From Nocardia aobensis NBRC 100429 (GTDB taxonomy: Bacteria; Actinomycetota; Actinomycetes; Mycobacteriales; Mycobacteriaceae), in assembly GCF_000308375.1 (NCBI RefSeq), contig NZ_BAFQ01000130.1, positions 1 through 32,825 on the forward strand: a DNA stretch of 32,825 nt, read 5' to 3'. A program made the translations under genes and the position numbers. Positions 9,105 to 18,327 of the stretch are shown one piece after another (the first letter of the stretch is position 1; each line of letters begins with the position of its first letter). The notes below the pieces were generated by a model. It had not been told where the DNA came from. It saw only the letters and a list, made by a program, of their open reading frames with translations, and made no database searches.

Positions 9105-10709
9105 TCAGACCCCACATCCGGTGTCACAACCGGCGGCCGCCGGCAGCGGCTCCGGCGCGCCGATCCGCGGCAACCCCAGGCCCACTCCGATCGGTGCGGT
9201 CTTGGGCAGCACACCGCGTTCGTGCGCGTCGCCGGCGCGGGTACGGCGGTGGTTGTGGATCGGGCCGTCGGCGATGAGGTGGTGCGGCGCCGCCTCGGTG
9301 ATGTCGACGGTGACGATATCGCCGGGCCGGATCGCCGCCTCACCGGGCCGGAAGTGCACCAGGCGGCCGTCGCGCGCCCGGCCGCTCATCCGCGCGGTGG
9401 CCGCGTTCTTCTTGCCGGCGCCCTCGGCGACCAGCAGTTCGACCTCGGTGCCGATCAGCGCGCGATTGGCTTCCAGCGAGATCTGTTCCTGCAGTTCGAT
9501 CAGCCGGTCGTAGCGCTCCTGGACCACCGCCTTGGGTACCTGATCGGCCATGGTGGCCGCGGGCGTGCCGGGACGGATCGAATACTGGAAGGTGAAGGCG
9601 CTGGTGAACCGGGCCTGCCGGACCACATCCAGGGTTTCCTGGAAATCCTCCTCGGTTTCCCCGGGGAAGCCGACGATGATGTCGGTGGTGATCGCGGCAT
9701 GCGGCATCGCGGCGCGCACCTTCTCGATGATGCCGAGGTAGCGGTCCTTGCGGTAGGACCGGCGCATCGCCTTGAGCACCCGGTCGGAACCCGACTGCAG
9801 CGGCATGTGCAGCTGCGGGCACACGTTCGGGGTCTGTGCCATCGCCTCGATGACGTCGTCGGTGAATTCCGCCGGATGCGGCGAGGTGAACCGCACCCGC
9901 TCGAGCCCGTCGATACTGCCGCAGGCACGCAGCAGTTTCGCGAAGGCGCCGCGATCGCGGTGTTCGGGCGCGAAGTCGGCCGGATGTCCGTGCGGCAGTG
10001 CGGGTTCGGCGAAGTTCACACCGTAGGAGTTGACGTTCTGCCCGAGCAACGTCACCTCGAGCACTCCCTGATCCACCAGCGCCTGCACCTCGGCCAGTAC
10101 ATCGCCGGGCCGCCGGTCGACCTCCTTGCCGCGCAGCGAGGGCACGATGCAGAACGTGCAGGTGTTGTTGCAGCCCACCGAGATCGACACCCAGCCGGCG
10201 TAGGCGGATTCGCGGCGAGCGGGCAGCGTGGACGGGAACGCCTCCAACGATTCCAGGATTTCGACCTGCGCTTGCTCGTTGTGCCGGGCGCGTTCGAGCA
10301 GCACCGGCAGCGACCCGATGTTGTGGGTGCCGAAGACGACGTCGACCCAGGGCGCCTTGCGCACGACGGTGTCGCGGTCCTTCTGCGCGAGGCAGCCGCC
10401 GACCGCGATCTGCATACCGGGCCGCTCGGCCTTGATCGGCGCCAGATGTCCGAGCGTTCCGTACAGCTTGTTGTCGGCGTTCTCGCGCACCGCGCAGGTG
10501 TTGAACACCACCAGATCGGCGGTCTGCCCGCCCGTGGCCTTGGTGTATCCGGCGTCCTCGAGCAGGCCCGACAGCCGTTCGGAGTCGTGCACGTTCATCT
10601 GGCAGCCGTAGGTGCGCACCTCGTAGGTCCGCGGCGACTGCGGATCGGTGGCCGAACCGGGGGCGCGTCCCGCAGCCGAATGCGCTGCAACCTGCATGGA
10701 CGAATTCAC
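9105..10709 (-). CDS. miaB: tRNA-2-methylthio-N6-dimethylallyladenosine synthase
   Basis: Radical-SAM methylthiotransferase that turns i6A37 (made by MiaA) into ms2i6A37. 534 residues. The N-terminal MTTase domain has the three cluster cysteines Cys36 (TYGCQMN), Cys72 (NTCAVRENA) and Cys106 (VGGCLAQ). The radical SAM motif CNNTCTFC holds Cys180, Cys184 and Cys187. A TRAM domain lies at about 415-485, followed by a short Pro/Gly-rich tail ending DTGCGV. I take the GTG at 10709 because a TACCCT box lies six bases upstream, consistent with leaderless transcription; the ATG at 10697 is the alternative. Divergent from gluA. Confidence 0.97.
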   Translation of the reverse strand: MNSSMQVAAHSAAGRAPGSATDPQSPRTYEVRTYGCQMNVHDSERLSGLLEDAGYTKATGGQTADLVVFNTCAVRENADNKLYGTLGHLAPIKAERPGMQIAVGGCLAQKDRDTVVRKAPWVDVVFGTHNIGSLPVLLERARHNEQAQVEILESLEAFPSTLPARRESAYAGWVSISVGCNNTCTFCIVPSLRGKEVDRRPGDVLAEVQALVDQGVLEVTLLGQNVNSYGVNFAEPALPHGHPADFAPEHRDRGAFAKLLRACGSIDGLERVRFTSPHPAEFTDDVIEAMAQTPNVCPQLHMPLQSGSDRVLKAMRRSYRKDRYLGIIEKVRAAMPHAAITTDIIVGFPGETEEDFQETLDVVRQARFTSAFTFQYSIRPGTPAATMADQVPKAVVQERYDRLIELQEQISLEANRALIGTEVELLVAEGAGKKNAATARMSGRARDGRLVHFRPGEAAIRPGDIVTVDITEAAPHHLIADGPIHNHRRTRAGDAHERGVLPKTAPIGVGLGLPRIGAPEPLPAAAGCDTGCGV

Positions 10710-10715
10710 GGGTCC

Positions 10716-10721
10716 AGGGTA
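10716..10721 (-). promoter_or_regulatory. Candidate -10 box for leaderless miaB mRNA
   Basis: TACCCT on the minus strand, followed by six bases and then the GTG at 10709. There is no ribosome binding site before either candidate start of miaB. Confidence 0.45.
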
Positions 10722-10878
10722 GACGCTGTGCGAAATCGGACGCCCACCCCGGTCGCCACGATCGGGGGGCTGGTGACGCCGGTCACGTGGCCGGGCGCCC
10801 AGGTCACCACCGGGTTAAGCGCAGGCGGCGACGGCGCGACGCACGCGCCAAAAGTGCGCATTTCGCGCAGGACCGCTC

Positions 10879-10884
10879 TAGGGT
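10879..10884 (+). promoter_or_regulatory. Candidate -10 box for leaderless gluA mRNA
   Basis: TAGGGT, then eight bases, then the gluA ATG at 10893. No Shine-Dalgarno sequence precedes the ATG. No clear -35 is visible. Confidence 0.45.
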
Positions 10885-10892
10885 CGACTGTC

Positions 10893-11723
10893 ATGACCGA
10901 TGCTGCCGACGCAACACCCGGCACCGCCAGCGCTGGGAACACCTCCGACCCGGGCGCTGCCACCGCGGCCGCGGCGTCCGCGACCGTTCCGCCGATGATC
11001 TCGATGCGCAACGTGGACAAGCACTTCGGTGATCTGCATGTGTTGCGTGACGTGAATCTGGAAGTGCCGCGTGGACAGGTGGTGATCGTGCTCGGCCCGT
11101 CCGGGTCCGGCAAATCCACGTTGTGCCGCACCGTCAATCGGCTCGAGCCGATCGATTCCGGCACCATCGCCGTCGACGGCGTCGAGTTACCCGCCGAGGG
11201 GCGCGCACTGGCGAAGTTGCGCGCCGACGTGGGGATGGTGTTCCAGTCGTTCAATCTGTTCGCGCACAAGACGATTCTGGACAACGTGATGCTCGGTCCG
11301 GTCAAGGTACGCCGCATCGACAAGAAGCAGGCGCGCGCGCGGGCGCTGGAACTGCTCGATCGGGTCGGCATCGCCGATCAGGCCGACAAGTATCCGGCGC
11401 AGCTGTCGGGCGGTCAGCAGCAGCGCGTGGCCATCGCCCGGGCATTGGCGATGAATCCGAAGGTGATGCTGTTCGACGAACCCACCTCCGCCCTGGATCC
11501 GGAAATGGTCAACGAGGTGCTGGAAGTGATGGTCGCCTTGGCCAAGGAGGGCATGACGATGCTGGTGGTCACGCACGAGATGGGATTCGCCCGCCGCGCC
11601 GGAGACCGCGTGCTGTTCATGGCCGACGGCCGGATCGTCGAGGACGCGGCACCCGAAACCTTCTTCACCGCACCCGCTTCCGAGCGGGCCAAGGATTTCT
11701 TGGGCAAAATTCTGAGCCATTGA
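10893..11723 (+). CDS. gluA: Glutamate ABC transporter ATP-binding protein
   Basis: ATPase subunit of a polar amino-acid importer, most likely for glutamate given the gluABCD order. 276 residues. Walker [10 protein letters not shown] (68-76), Q-loop Gln118, signature LSGGQ (171-175), Walker B VMLFDE (191-196) and switch His228 are all intact. An Ala/Thr-rich N-terminal extension of about 34 residues precedes the point where most family members begin ([13 protein letters not shown]), so a start at the ATG at 10995 is possible. I keep 10893 because of the correctly placed TAGGGT box. First gene of a four-gene operon. Confidence 0.93.
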   Translation: MTDAADATPGTASAGNTSDPGAATAAAASATVPPMISMRNVDKHFGDLHVLRDVNLEVPRGQVVIVLGPSGSGKSTLCRTVNRLEPIDSGTIAVDGVELPAEGRALAKLRADVGMVFQSFNLFAHKTILDNVMLGPVKVRRIDKKQARARALELLDRVGIADQADKYPAQLSGGQQQRVAIARALAMNPKVMLFDEPTSALDPEMVNEVLEVMVALAKEGMTMLVVTHEMGFARRAGDRVLFMADGRIVEDAAPETFFTAPASERAKDFLGKILSH

Positions 11724-11808
11724 TCGCTGTTCACGACCGCGGCGGGAGCGATGACCGCTCCCGGCACCGCGGAGGACCCTTCACACTTCACGAGAGAGAA
11801 GGCATTCG

Positions 11809-12639
11809 ATGAGGATCACCCGAGCGCTGCGGTTCGGCATCGGCGCGCTGGCCATCGCGGTCGTCGCGAGCGGATGCGGCGGCGGCAGCAACAAGACAGC
11901 CACCGAACACGCGTCGGAAGGCAAACTCACCATCGGCATCAAATTCGATCAGCCGGGTCTGGGCCTGCGCAATCGGGACGGGTCGTTCTCCGGATTCGAC
12001 GTGGACGTGGCGACCTACGTCGCCGGGAAACTCGGCGTCAGCCCGGACAAGATCACCTTCAAGGAGGCGCCGTCCGCACAACGTGAGACGCTGATCCAGA
12101 ACGGGCAGGTGGATTACGTGGTCGCCACCTATTCGATCACCGATCAGCGCAAGCAGAAGGTCGACTTCGCCGGGCCGTATTACGTTGCGGGCCAATCGTT
12201 GCTGGTGCGCGCCGACAACACCGACATCACGGGACCGGAATCGCTGAAGGGCGGCAAGAAACTCTGCTCGGTGAAGGGATCGACGCCGGCGCAGAACATT
12301 CAGAAGAATTTCGCCAACGATGTGCAGCTGCAGGAATACGACACCTATTCGCTGTGTGTGGAGGCGCTGAAATCCGGGGCGGTGGACGCGGTGACCACCG
12401 ACAACATCATTCTGGCCGGTTACGCCGCGCAGTCGCCGGGCCAGGTGAAGGTGGTCGGGCAGCCGTTCACGACCGAGAACTACGGCATCGGCCTGAAGAA
12501 GGGCGACAAGGACTCACGCGACAAGATCAACGATGCGATCGAATCGATGATCAACGACGGGTCCTGGAAAGCCTCGCTGGAGAAGAACTTCGGCAACACC
12601 TTCCCGATCCCGTCGCCGCCGCAGGTCGACCGCTACTGA
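11809..12639 (+). CDS. gluB: Glutamate-binding lipoprotein of the ABC transporter
   Basis: Extracytoplasmic solute-binding protein (family 3) that delivers substrate to GluCD. 276 residues. The N-terminus is a lipoprotein signal: positively charged start, hydrophobic core, and lipobox ending at Cys23 (VASGC), so it should be lipid-anchored on the outer face of the membrane. The mature part carries family blocks such as GFDVDVATYVAGKLG and QVDYVVATYSITDQRK. The ATG at 11809 has AGAAGG six bases upstream. It lies 85 bases after gluA and 66 before gluC. Glutamate specificity is inferred from operon layout. Confidence 0.93.
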   Translation: MRITRALRFGIGALAIAVVASGCGGGSNKTATEHASEGKLTIGIKFDQPGLGLRNRDGSFSGFDVDVATYVAGKLGVSPDKITFKEAPSAQRETLIQNGQVDYVVATYSITDQRKQKVDFAGPYYVAGQSLLVRADNTDITGPESLKGGKKLCSVKGSTPAQNIQKNFANDVQLQEYDTYSLCVEALKSGAVDAVTTDNIILAGYAAQSPGQVKVVGQPFTTENYGIGLKKGDKDSRDKINDAIESMINDGSWKASLEKNFGNTFPIPSPPQVDRY

Positions 12640-12705
12640 ATCGGCACGGGTTCCGGCCGCGCCGCAACCCCGTCCGGCACAGAGAAGTAGGAGGGCGCGT
12701 CCACC

Positions 12706-13392
12706 GTGTTCGACTTGATCTCCCGATACGACAATCAGCTGTGGGACGCCTTCTGGGTGACCATCAAACTGACCGTGATCTCCGCGATCGGGGCGCTGAT
12801 CATCGGCACCCTGGTGGCGGCGATGCGGGTGTCGCCGATTCCGGTGGCGCGGTGGATCGGGACGGCGTATGTGACCATTTTCCGCAATACCCCGCTCACC
12901 CTCATTCTGGTGTTCTGTTCACTCGGTCTCTACACCACCCTCGGCATCAAGCTCGCGAGTGAGAGTTCGGGACTGGATTTCCTGCCCACCAACAACTTTC
13001 GTTTCGCAGTCCTCGGCTTGAGCGTGTACACGGCGTCGTTCGTCTGTGAATCGCTGCGCGCGGGTATCAACACCGTGCCGCTGGGACAGTCCGAGGCGGG
13101 ACGGTCACTGGGATTGACCTTCGGCCAGAATCTGCGACATGTGGTGTTGCCGCAGGCCTTTCGGTCGGTGATCGCGCCGCTGGGCAGCGTACTGATCGCG
13201 TTGACGAAGAATTCCACCATCGCCTCGGCGATCGGCGTGGCCGAGGCGGCGGCGCTGATGGCATCCATGAACGAGACCGAGGCCGATATTCTCGCCATCG
13301 GCGCGATCTTCGCCCTCGGTTTCGTCATTCTCACCCTGCCCACCGGATTGCTGTTCGGCTGGCTGGCCAAGCGATTCGAGGTGAAGCGATGA
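12706..13392 (+). CDS. gluC: Glutamate ABC transporter permease GluC
   Basis: Inner-membrane permease of the HisM type, 228 residues, with about five hydrophobic segments. The EAA loop that docks the ATPase is visible as EAGRSLGLTFGQNLRHVVLP near residues 129-148. The start is GTG at 12706, with AGGAGG eleven bases upstream. The stop overlaps the gluD ATG in a four-base ATGA arrangement, so the two permeases should be made in equal amounts and pair as a heterodimer. Confidence 0.93.
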   Translation: MFDLISRYDNQLWDAFWVTIKLTVISAIGALIIGTLVAAMRVSPIPVARWIGTAYVTIFRNTPLTLILVFCSLGLYTTLGIKLASESSGLDFLPTNNFRFAVLGLSVYTASFVCESLRAGINTVPLGQSEAGRSLGLTFGQNLRHVVLPQAFRSVIAPLGSVLIALTKNSTIASAIGVAEAAALMASMNETEADILAIGAIFALGFVILTLPTGLLFGWLAKRFEVKR

Positions 13393-14294
13393 GCGCGAAC
13401 GCCTCGGTCCTCTACGACGTCCCCGGCCCGAAGGCGCGCCGGCGGCATGCGCTGTATTCGGTGCTGGTGCTGGCGGCTTTGGTGGTGCTCGGCTGGCTGG
13501 TGTGGCGGGCGTTCGACGAGAAGGGCCAGCTCACCGCCGAGAAGTGGAAGCCGTTCGTGCAGTCGGAAGTCTGGCAGACCTACATCCTGCCCGGCTTGCG
13601 TGGCACCGTGGTCGCCGCGGCGCTGGCGATCGTGTTCGCGATGGCGATCGGCGTGATCTTCGGCTTGTTGCGCCTGTCCGACCATCGCGTCGTGCGGTGG
13701 GTGGCGGGGGCGATCGTCGAGGTGGCGCGGGCCATTCCGGTGCTGATTCTGATGATCTTCCTCTACAACTGGTTCGCCAAGGACAATCTGTTCGCCTCCG
13801 ACCAGCTGGCGCTGGCGGCCGTGGTGATCGCGCTGACCGTGTACAACGGGTCGGTGATCGCCGAGATCGTGCGCTCGGGCATTCGGTCGCTGCCGCGCGG
13901 GCAGACCGAGGCGGCGCAGGCCCTGGGATTGCGCAAGGGTCAGATGATGCGGATGATCCTGCTGCCGCAGGCGGTGACGGCGATGCTGCCGGCGCTGATC
14001 TCGCAGATGGTCGTGGCGCTCAAGGACACCGCACTCGGCTACCAGATCACCTATCAGGAGATCGTGCGCCAGGGTCAGCAGCTGGGCGCGGCCGAGCAGA
14101 ACACCGTGCCGGCGCTGATCGTGGTGGCCGTCATCATGATCGCCCTGAACTGGGCGCTGACCTTCCTCGCCACCAGGGTGGAACAGCGGTTGCGGTCGCG
14201 CCGCCGGGGCCGGACGGTGCTGGGCGTGAATTCGGTGCTCACCGATGCCGCGCCGGGCGTGGATCTGTCGCTGAGCCGGACCACCTCGCCGTAA
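13389..14294 (+). CDS. gluD: Glutamate ABC transporter permease GluD
   Basis: Second permease subunit, 301 residues. It has a cytoplasmic N-terminal stretch, a first membrane segment near 20-37, a soluble insert of about 25 residues and then the core permease segments. The EAA loop reads EAAQALGLRKGQMMRMILLP near 174-193. The C-terminal tail after the last membrane span is basic, then Ser/Thr-rich. Translationally coupled to gluC by an ATGA overlap. A strong hairpin at 14431-14468 lies between this gene and the convergent small membrane-protein operon. Confidence 0.93.
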   Translation: MSANASVLYDVPGPKARRRHALYSVLVLAALVVLGWLVWRAFDEKGQLTAEKWKPFVQSEVWQTYILPGLRGTVVAAALAIVFAMAIGVIFGLLRLSDHRVVRWVAGAIVEVARAIPVLILMIFLYNWFAKDNLFASDQLALAAVVIALTVYNGSVIAEIVRSGIRSLPRGQTEAAQALGLRKGQMMRMILLPQAVTAMLPALISQMVVALKDTALGYQITYQEIVRQGQQLGAAEQNTVPALIVVAVIMIALNWALTFLATRVEQRLRSRRRGRTVLGVNSVLTDAAPGVDLSLSRTTSP

Positions 14295-14430
14295 CCGGGC
14301 GGTTCGGCGATCGCGGCGGATACGGGTGCGCCGGGCGGCGGTGTCGACGTCCTCCGCGGGACGAGTTGCGCTCGCACCGAGCACAACCCTCGCCCCCGCC
14401 GGCTCGATGGTCGATCCTGGTCACGCACCA

Positions 14431-14468
14431 CCCCGGTCGCCAAGCCACGCCACTCGCGGCGACCGGGG
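14431..14468. terminator. Probable bidirectional terminator hairpin
   Basis: Perfect 11-bp arms CCCCGGTCGCC and GGCGACCGGGG with a 16-base loop, placed between the ends of gluD (plus) and the small membrane protein (minus). No U-tract, as is common for terminators in GC-rich actinobacteria. Confidence 0.55.
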
Positions 14469-14488
14469 ACGGGTGTCCAACCGGCGAC

Positions 14489-14689
14489 TCATCTGGCCAG
14501 GAAATGCCAGCCCAGCCAGGCCCACAGCACCACCGCGACGATCCGGACGGTGCGGGTACGGGTCAGCGCGCGCACCGTGTCACCGAGGCCGGCGAACCAC
14601 GCGCGCCGCAGACATGCCACGACCGCCGCGACGATCACCGCGACGACGAGGACCGCGAATCCGGTGATCACCAGTGCGCGATCGGTCAT
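14489..14689 (-). CDS. Small membrane protein (possibly DUF6186-like)
   Basis: 66-residue protein with two hydrophobic segments (about 6-26 and 48-64) separated by a basic loop, RRAWFAGLGDTVRALTRTRT. The ATG at 14689 overlaps the stop of the upstream gene in an ATGA arrangement, which supports the start and the reality of the gene. Small proteins of this shape occur beside recX in related actinobacteria, but the family name is from memory and uncertain. Function unknown. Confidence 0.7.
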   Translation of the reverse strand: MTDRALVITGFAVLVVAVIVAAVVACLRRAWFAGLGDTVRALTRTRTVRIVAVVLWAWLGWHFLAR

Positions 14690-15096
14690 CTCCGCACCAT
14701 CCACCATCCGGCCCCCACCCAGAGCAGCCATCCGGCGAAACGCCCCGCCCCGCCCTCCAGCGCGGGGCTGAGCAATGTCGACAGGGTGGGATGGGCGGCA
14801 TCCGGTACGAGCAGCGCGGGCTGGGACAGCCAGGCATACAACTCCCACGCCAGTACCGCCGCCAGCAGGATCGACCACACCACCACCGCACGCCGAACCG
14901 GCGGAGTGAACGAAACAGGCCGCGTTCCGAGCGCAACGGCGCGGACGGCGACCACGACAGCGACCCCGGCGACCAGCACCGTCGCGGCCACACCGAACGG
15001 ACGTGTGAACGACCCCACCACCGCCACCGCGACCCAGACGGCCATCAGACCAGCACGACGCTGCCCCCTCCTGCCACCCCGCACGTCGGTGGTCAC
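14686..15096 (-). CDS. Hypothetical membrane protein
   Basis: 136 residues with four likely membrane spans (about 17-33, 36-55, 69-88 and 115-133). The N-terminus is short and basic (TTDVRGGRRGQRRAG). A Pro/Leu-rich loop lies between spans 3 and 4. The start is GTG at 15096 with a TATGCT box six bases before it and no well-spaced ribosome binding site, fitting leaderless transcription. Coupled by overlap to the 66-residue membrane protein downstream, so the two may act together. No recognised family. Confidence 0.7.
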   Translation of the reverse strand: MTTDVRGGRRGQRRAGLMAVWVAVAVVGSFTRPFGVAATVLVAGVAVVVAVRAVALGTRPVSFTPPVRRAVVVWSILLAAVLAWELYAWLSQPALLVPDAAHPTLSTLLSPALEGGAGRFAGWLLWVGAGWWMVRR

Positions 15097-15102
15097 CAGC
15101 GC

Positions 15103-15108
15103 AGCATA
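15103..15108 (-). promoter_or_regulatory. Candidate -10 box for the small membrane-protein operon
   Basis: TATGCT on the minus strand, followed by six bases and the GTG at 15096. Same geometry as the other leaderless candidates in the window. Confidence 0.4.
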
Positions 15109-15255
15109 GGACCTCCGCCGGACACCGGTCGAGTCGCGCGCAGTGCCGGCCGTCGACTGCCGAGCCGGCTGGCGACCGGGGCCTTCTTTCCGATTCGCGT
15201 GGATGGCGTCGCGGCGGCGTCGGCCGAACGGACGAGGCGGCGTTGTGCGCGCTGT

Positions 15256-17280
15256 TCAGTCGGGCGGGTAACCGTGTGCGAGTTCGGCGCGCACGGCGGC
15301 GTAGGCGGTCGACTGGCGAAATCCCTGGCGGGCGAGCATACCGATGAGGCGGTTGACCGCCTTGTCCTCGGACAGACTTCGCGGCATCGTGCGCAGTTTG
15401 CGGCGTACCAGTTCCGCGGCTCGCTCCGCCTCGTTGTCGTCGGAATCCCCAGCTACCGTATCCGCGTCGGCACCGTCCTCGGCGAGGGGTGCTTTCCCAG
15501 TCCGATTCCGCTGTGCCGCAAATGGTTTCGTGGTCGCGGCAATTTCGTCCCTCACCACGGCATACGCCATGGACTGCGGATAACCGCGGCGGGCGAGCAT
15601 GCCGACCAGTCGCGCCATGATCTTGTCCTGCGGGACGTCGCGCGATAGTGTCGCGAGCTTTTTCCGTACCAGCTGTGCGGCGTGCTCGGCGTCGTCGGGC
15701 TCGGATATCCGCGATGCCGACCCGGTCGAGGTGAGGCCGGACCCTTTCCCGACTCGCTCCTTCGGCGAATGTTGTTCCGCTACAAGGGGAAGGGAACCGT
15801 CGGCCGGTTCGTCGCCCGCGACGTGATCTGCGTGCTCGGAACGGTCGAGGTCGCCGCTCGAGGTGGCGGCTGCGGCGAGCTCGTCCTTGACCACGGCGTA
15901 GGCGATGGCTTGGTTGTAGCCGCGGCGGGCGAGCATGCTGACCAGCCGGTTGGTCGCTGTGTCGGCGGGAAGGTCCGCCGGCAGGGTGGTGAGTTTGCGG
16001 CGGACCAGTTCGGCGGCACGGGCGCTTTCGTCGGCGGGAGTGATGGCGGCCAGTGCGGGCCCGGCATCGGCGTCGGACACTCCTTTGCGTCGAAGTTCTT
16101 GCGCGAGAACCTTTTTCCCCTTACCGGAGAAGGTGTGACGGGAGTGCACCCACTGTTCGGCGAAGGCGGCATCGTCGATCAGTCCGACCTCGGCGAGGCG
16201 GTTCAGTGCCCGCTCGGCGACCTCGGGCGCGAACCCTTTGGCTGCCAGTTTGTCCGCCAGTTCGGCGCGGCTGCGCGCTCGATCGGTGAGCAGGCGCAGG
16301 CAGATGTCCTTGGCCTGTGCCTCGGTCCACGCCTTCGGCGCAGCGGTCTGCGCGGCGTCGGAACGCTTCCCGTCGCCGTCATCGGATCGACGCCGCGAAC
16401 CCCGGCGCCCTCCCCCGTTCCCGCCGGCTCCGCGTGACCGTCTTCTCGAGCCGCCAGCATCCGCCCCGCCATCCGACCGCGGATACGCCACGGGGCCGTC
16501 GTCCGGAACGAACGAGCCGTCGTCGCCACCCTTCGGCTGCCCCTCCGCCCGGTGGGTGCGGCCGAGCAGACGATCCCCGTCGGCACGCTCGCCCCGCCTC
16601 CGCTGCAGCGCGTCGACCTCGGCCTGCAGTGCGCGAATTCGATTGCGCGCCTGGGAATCCTGTGTCGCAGAGCCATCACCGCGGTGGCCGGAGATCGCGG
16701 CGTCGACACTCGACCGCATCCGCCCCTCGACCTCGGAGCCGACCCGGTCCTCGAGTCCATCACGACGCCGATCGTCAAGCTCGGAACCGAAGCGAACCTC
16801 CGGCCCACCACGCCGAACGTCGGGCTCGGAACCAGAGCGAACTTCAGGCCCACCAAGACGCCGAGAGTCGGATTCGGGACCGGACCGAACCTCCGGCCCA
16901 CCACCACGCCGAAACTCGGACTCGGAACCGGAGCGAACCTCCGGCTCGATGCGGGGCGGAAGCTCAGGCTCGAATACCGGCCGGTCCACGTGTACGGATG
17001 TGCCCGTGTCATCGACCGAATCATGTTGGGGCACAGGTCCGTCATCGGAACGCCATACACCGGTGGGCGAATCCCCGGCGCTAGGCTTCGATCGCCGGCG
17101 ACGAGGCGAACCACCCTGTCGGCGAACGGGTTTCGACCACGACTCCTCGTCCGGGTCGCCGGTGCGTCGGGAGCGGGATTCGATATCTTCCAGTTGCCGC
17201 CGCAGGCGTTCGACGGCGTCGAGCCGAGAGGCGCCAGGGTCCGGGAGGGGTGTGGACCCCGGCGCTTCCCGGTGCGGCAT
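15256..17280 (-). CDS. recX: Greatly enlarged RecX recombination regulator with triplicated C-terminal module
   Basis: RecX binds RecA filaments and modulates recombination and SOS induction. Usual RecX is about 150-220 residues; this one is 674. Residues 1-315 are low-complexity: acidic/Arg-rich, with tandem 15-16-residue repeats at about 113-190 (PEVRSGSE-type), a short coiled coil near 209-228 and an Arg/Gly/Ser tract at 277-306. The RecX core follows at 317-470, with conserved motifs DICLRLLTDRARSRAELADK, GLIDDAAFAEQWVHSRH and LAQELRRKGV. The third helical module (415-470) recurs at 528-583 and 615-669, joined by Ser/Asp-rich linkers. The ATG at 17280 is three bases after the recA stop with no ribosome binding site, so translation is probably coupled to recA. 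Confidence 0.92.
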   Translation of the reverse strand: MPHREAPGSTPLPDPGASRLDAVERLRRQLEDIESRSRRTGDPDEESWSKPVRRQGGSPRRRRSKPSAGDSPTGVWRSDDGPVPQHDSVDDTGTSVHVDRPVFEPELPPRIEPEVRSGSESEFRRGGGPEVRSGPESDSRRLGGPEVRSGSEPDVRRGGPEVRFGSELDDRRRDGLEDRVGSEVEGRMRSSVDAAISGHRGDGSATQDSQARNRIRALQAEVDALQRRRGERADGDRLLGRTHRAEGQPKGGDDGSFVPDDGPVAYPRSDGGADAGGSRRRSRGAGGNGGGRRGSRRRSDDGDGKRSDAAQTAAPKAWTEAQAKDICLRLLTDRARSRAELADKLAAKGFAPEVAERALNRLAEVGLIDDAAFAEQWVHSRHTFSGKGKKVLAQELRRKGVSDADAGPALAAITPADESARAAELVRRKLTTLPADLPADTATNRLVSMLARRGYNQAIAYAVVKDELAAAATSSGDLDRSEHADHVAGDEPADGSLPLVAEQHSPKERVGKGSGLTSTGSASRISEPDDAEHAAQLVRKKLATLSRDVPQDKIMARLVGMLARRGYPQSMAYAVVRDEIAATTKPFAAQRNRTGKAPLAEDGADADTVAGDSDDNEAERAAELVRRKLRTMPRSLSEDKAVNRLIGMLARQGFRQSTAYAAVRAELAHGYPPD
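15274..15438 (-). repeat. RecX C-terminal module, copy 3
   Basis: Codes for residues 615-669. It shares AAELVRRKL, NRLIGMLARQGF and AYAAVRAELA with the other copies and ends the protein. Confidence 0.85.
15532..15699 (-). repeat. RecX C-terminal module, copy 2
   Basis: Codes for residues 528-583. Shared motifs are AAQLVRKKL, ARLVGMLARRGY and AYAVVRDEIA. At the DNA level it shares CGCGGCGGGCGAGCATG (plus-strand reading) with copy 1, but the copies are otherwise diverged. Confidence 0.85.
15871..16038 (-). repeat. RecX C-terminal module, copy 1 (canonical position)
   Basis: Codes for residues 415-470, the position where normal RecX proteins end. Motifs are AAELVRRKL, NRLVSMLARRGY and AYAVVKDELA. 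Confidence 0.85.
16711..16950 (-). repeat. Tandem 45-48-bp repeats encoding RecX N-terminal 15-16-mers
   Basis: About five imperfect copies encode PEVRSGSESEFRRGGG, PEVRSGPESDSRRLGG, PEVRSGSEPDVRRGG, PEVRFGSELDDRRRDG and a diverged LEDRVGSEVEGRMRSS. Copy number could vary between strains by slippage. Confidence 0.8.
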
Positions 17281-17283
17281 CGG

Positions 17284-18327
17284 TTAGAAGTCGACGGGCG
17301 CCTCGGCACCCGCGTCTGCGGTGACGTCGGCACCGATGCCGAGCTTCTCCTTGATCTTCTTCTCGATCTCGTCGCGCACGTCGGTGTTCTCCAGCAGGAA
17401 CTTGCGGGCGTTCTCCTTGCCCTGGCCGAGCTGATCGCCCTCGTAGGTGTACCAGGAACCGGACTTGCGGATGAAGCCCTGATCGACACCCATATCGATG
17501 ATCGAGCCCTCCTTGGAGATGCCGGCACCGTAGAGGATGTCGAATTCGGCCTGCTTGAACGGCGGCGACACCTTGTTCTTGACGACCTTGACGCGGGTGC
17601 GGTTACCCACCGCGTCGCTGCCGTCCTTCAGCGTCTCGATGCGGCGCACATCCAGACGCACCGAGGCGTAGAACTTCAATGCCTTACCACCCGTGGTGGT
17701 TTCGGGCGAGCCGAACATCACGCCGATCTTCTCGCGCAGCTGGTTGATGAAGATGGCGGTGGTGCCGGAGTTGTTGAGCGCACTGGTCATCTTGCGCAGC
17801 GCCTGGCTCATCAGACGGGCCTGCAGACCGACGTGGCTGTCGCCCATCTCGCCCTCGATTTCCGCGCGCGGTACCAGCGCCGCGACGGAGTCGATGACGA
17901 TGATGTCCAGCGCGCCGGAGCGCACCAGCATGTCGGCGATCTCCAGTGCCTGCTCACCGGTGTCGGGCTGCGACACCAGCAGGGCATCGGTGTCGACGCC
18001 GAGTTTGCGGGCGTATTCCGGATCCAGCGCGTGCTCGGCGTCGATGAAGGCCGCGAGTCCGCCGTTGGCCTGCGCGTTGGCGATGGCGTGCAGAGCGACC
18101 GTGGTCTTACCGGAGGATTCCGGACCGTAGATCTCCACGACGCGGCCACGCGGCAGACCGCCGATGCCCAGCGCCACATCCAGTGCGATCGAACCCGTCG
18201 GAATGACCGAGATGGGCTGATGCGCCTCCTCGCCCAGACGCATGATCGCGCCCTTACCGAAACTCTTCTCGACCTGCGCAAGAGCGAGCTCGAGCGCCTT
18301 GTCACGGTCGTAGGCCTGTGGTGCCAT
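17284..18327 (-). CDS. recA: Recombinase RecA (no intein)
   Basis: ATP-dependent strand-exchange protein and SOS co-protease. 347 residues, the normal size for an intein-free actinobacterial RecA. The Walker A motif GPESSGKTT is at 68-76, followed by the uninterrupted conserved core (for example [22 protein letters not shown]). The ATG at 18327 follows AAGGGGA, a good ribosome binding site. Upstream lie a PafBC-type promoter (18376-18398) and a LexA box (18418-18433), indicating two DNA-damage inputs. recX follows after three bases. The C-terminus is acidic, as usual. Confidence 0.98.
   Translation of the reverse strand: MAPQAYDRDKALELALAQVEKSFGKGAIMRLGEEAHQPISVIPTGSIALDVALGIGGLPRGRVVEIYGPESSGKTTVALHAIANAQANGGLAAFIDAEHALDPEYARKLGVDTDALLVSQPDTGEQALEIADMLVRSGALDIIVIDSVAALVPRAEIEGEMGDSHVGLQARLMSQALRKMTSALNNSGTTAIFINQLREKIGVMFGSPETTTGGKALKFYASVRLDVRRIETLKDGSDAVGNRTRVKVVKNKVSPPFKQAEFDILYGAGISKEGSIIDMGVDQGFIRKSGSWYTYEGDQLGQGKENARKFLLENTDVRDEIEKKIKEKLGIGADVTADAGAEAPVDF

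Noticed and set aside
8667..10892. Plus-strand frame running into gluA, which would give a 1018-residue protein.
   Set aside because: The part before 10893 is antisense to miaB and shows no protein-like motifs; GluA begins at 10893.
14686..14993. Alternative Arg/Cys/Trp-rich minus-strand frame over the small membrane proteins.
   Set aside because: Composition is unlike a real protein and the overlapping ATGA-coupled pair gives coherent membrane segments.
17284..18327. Possibility of an intein in recA, as in M. tuberculosis.
   Set aside because: The RecA core is continuous and the protein is of normal length.
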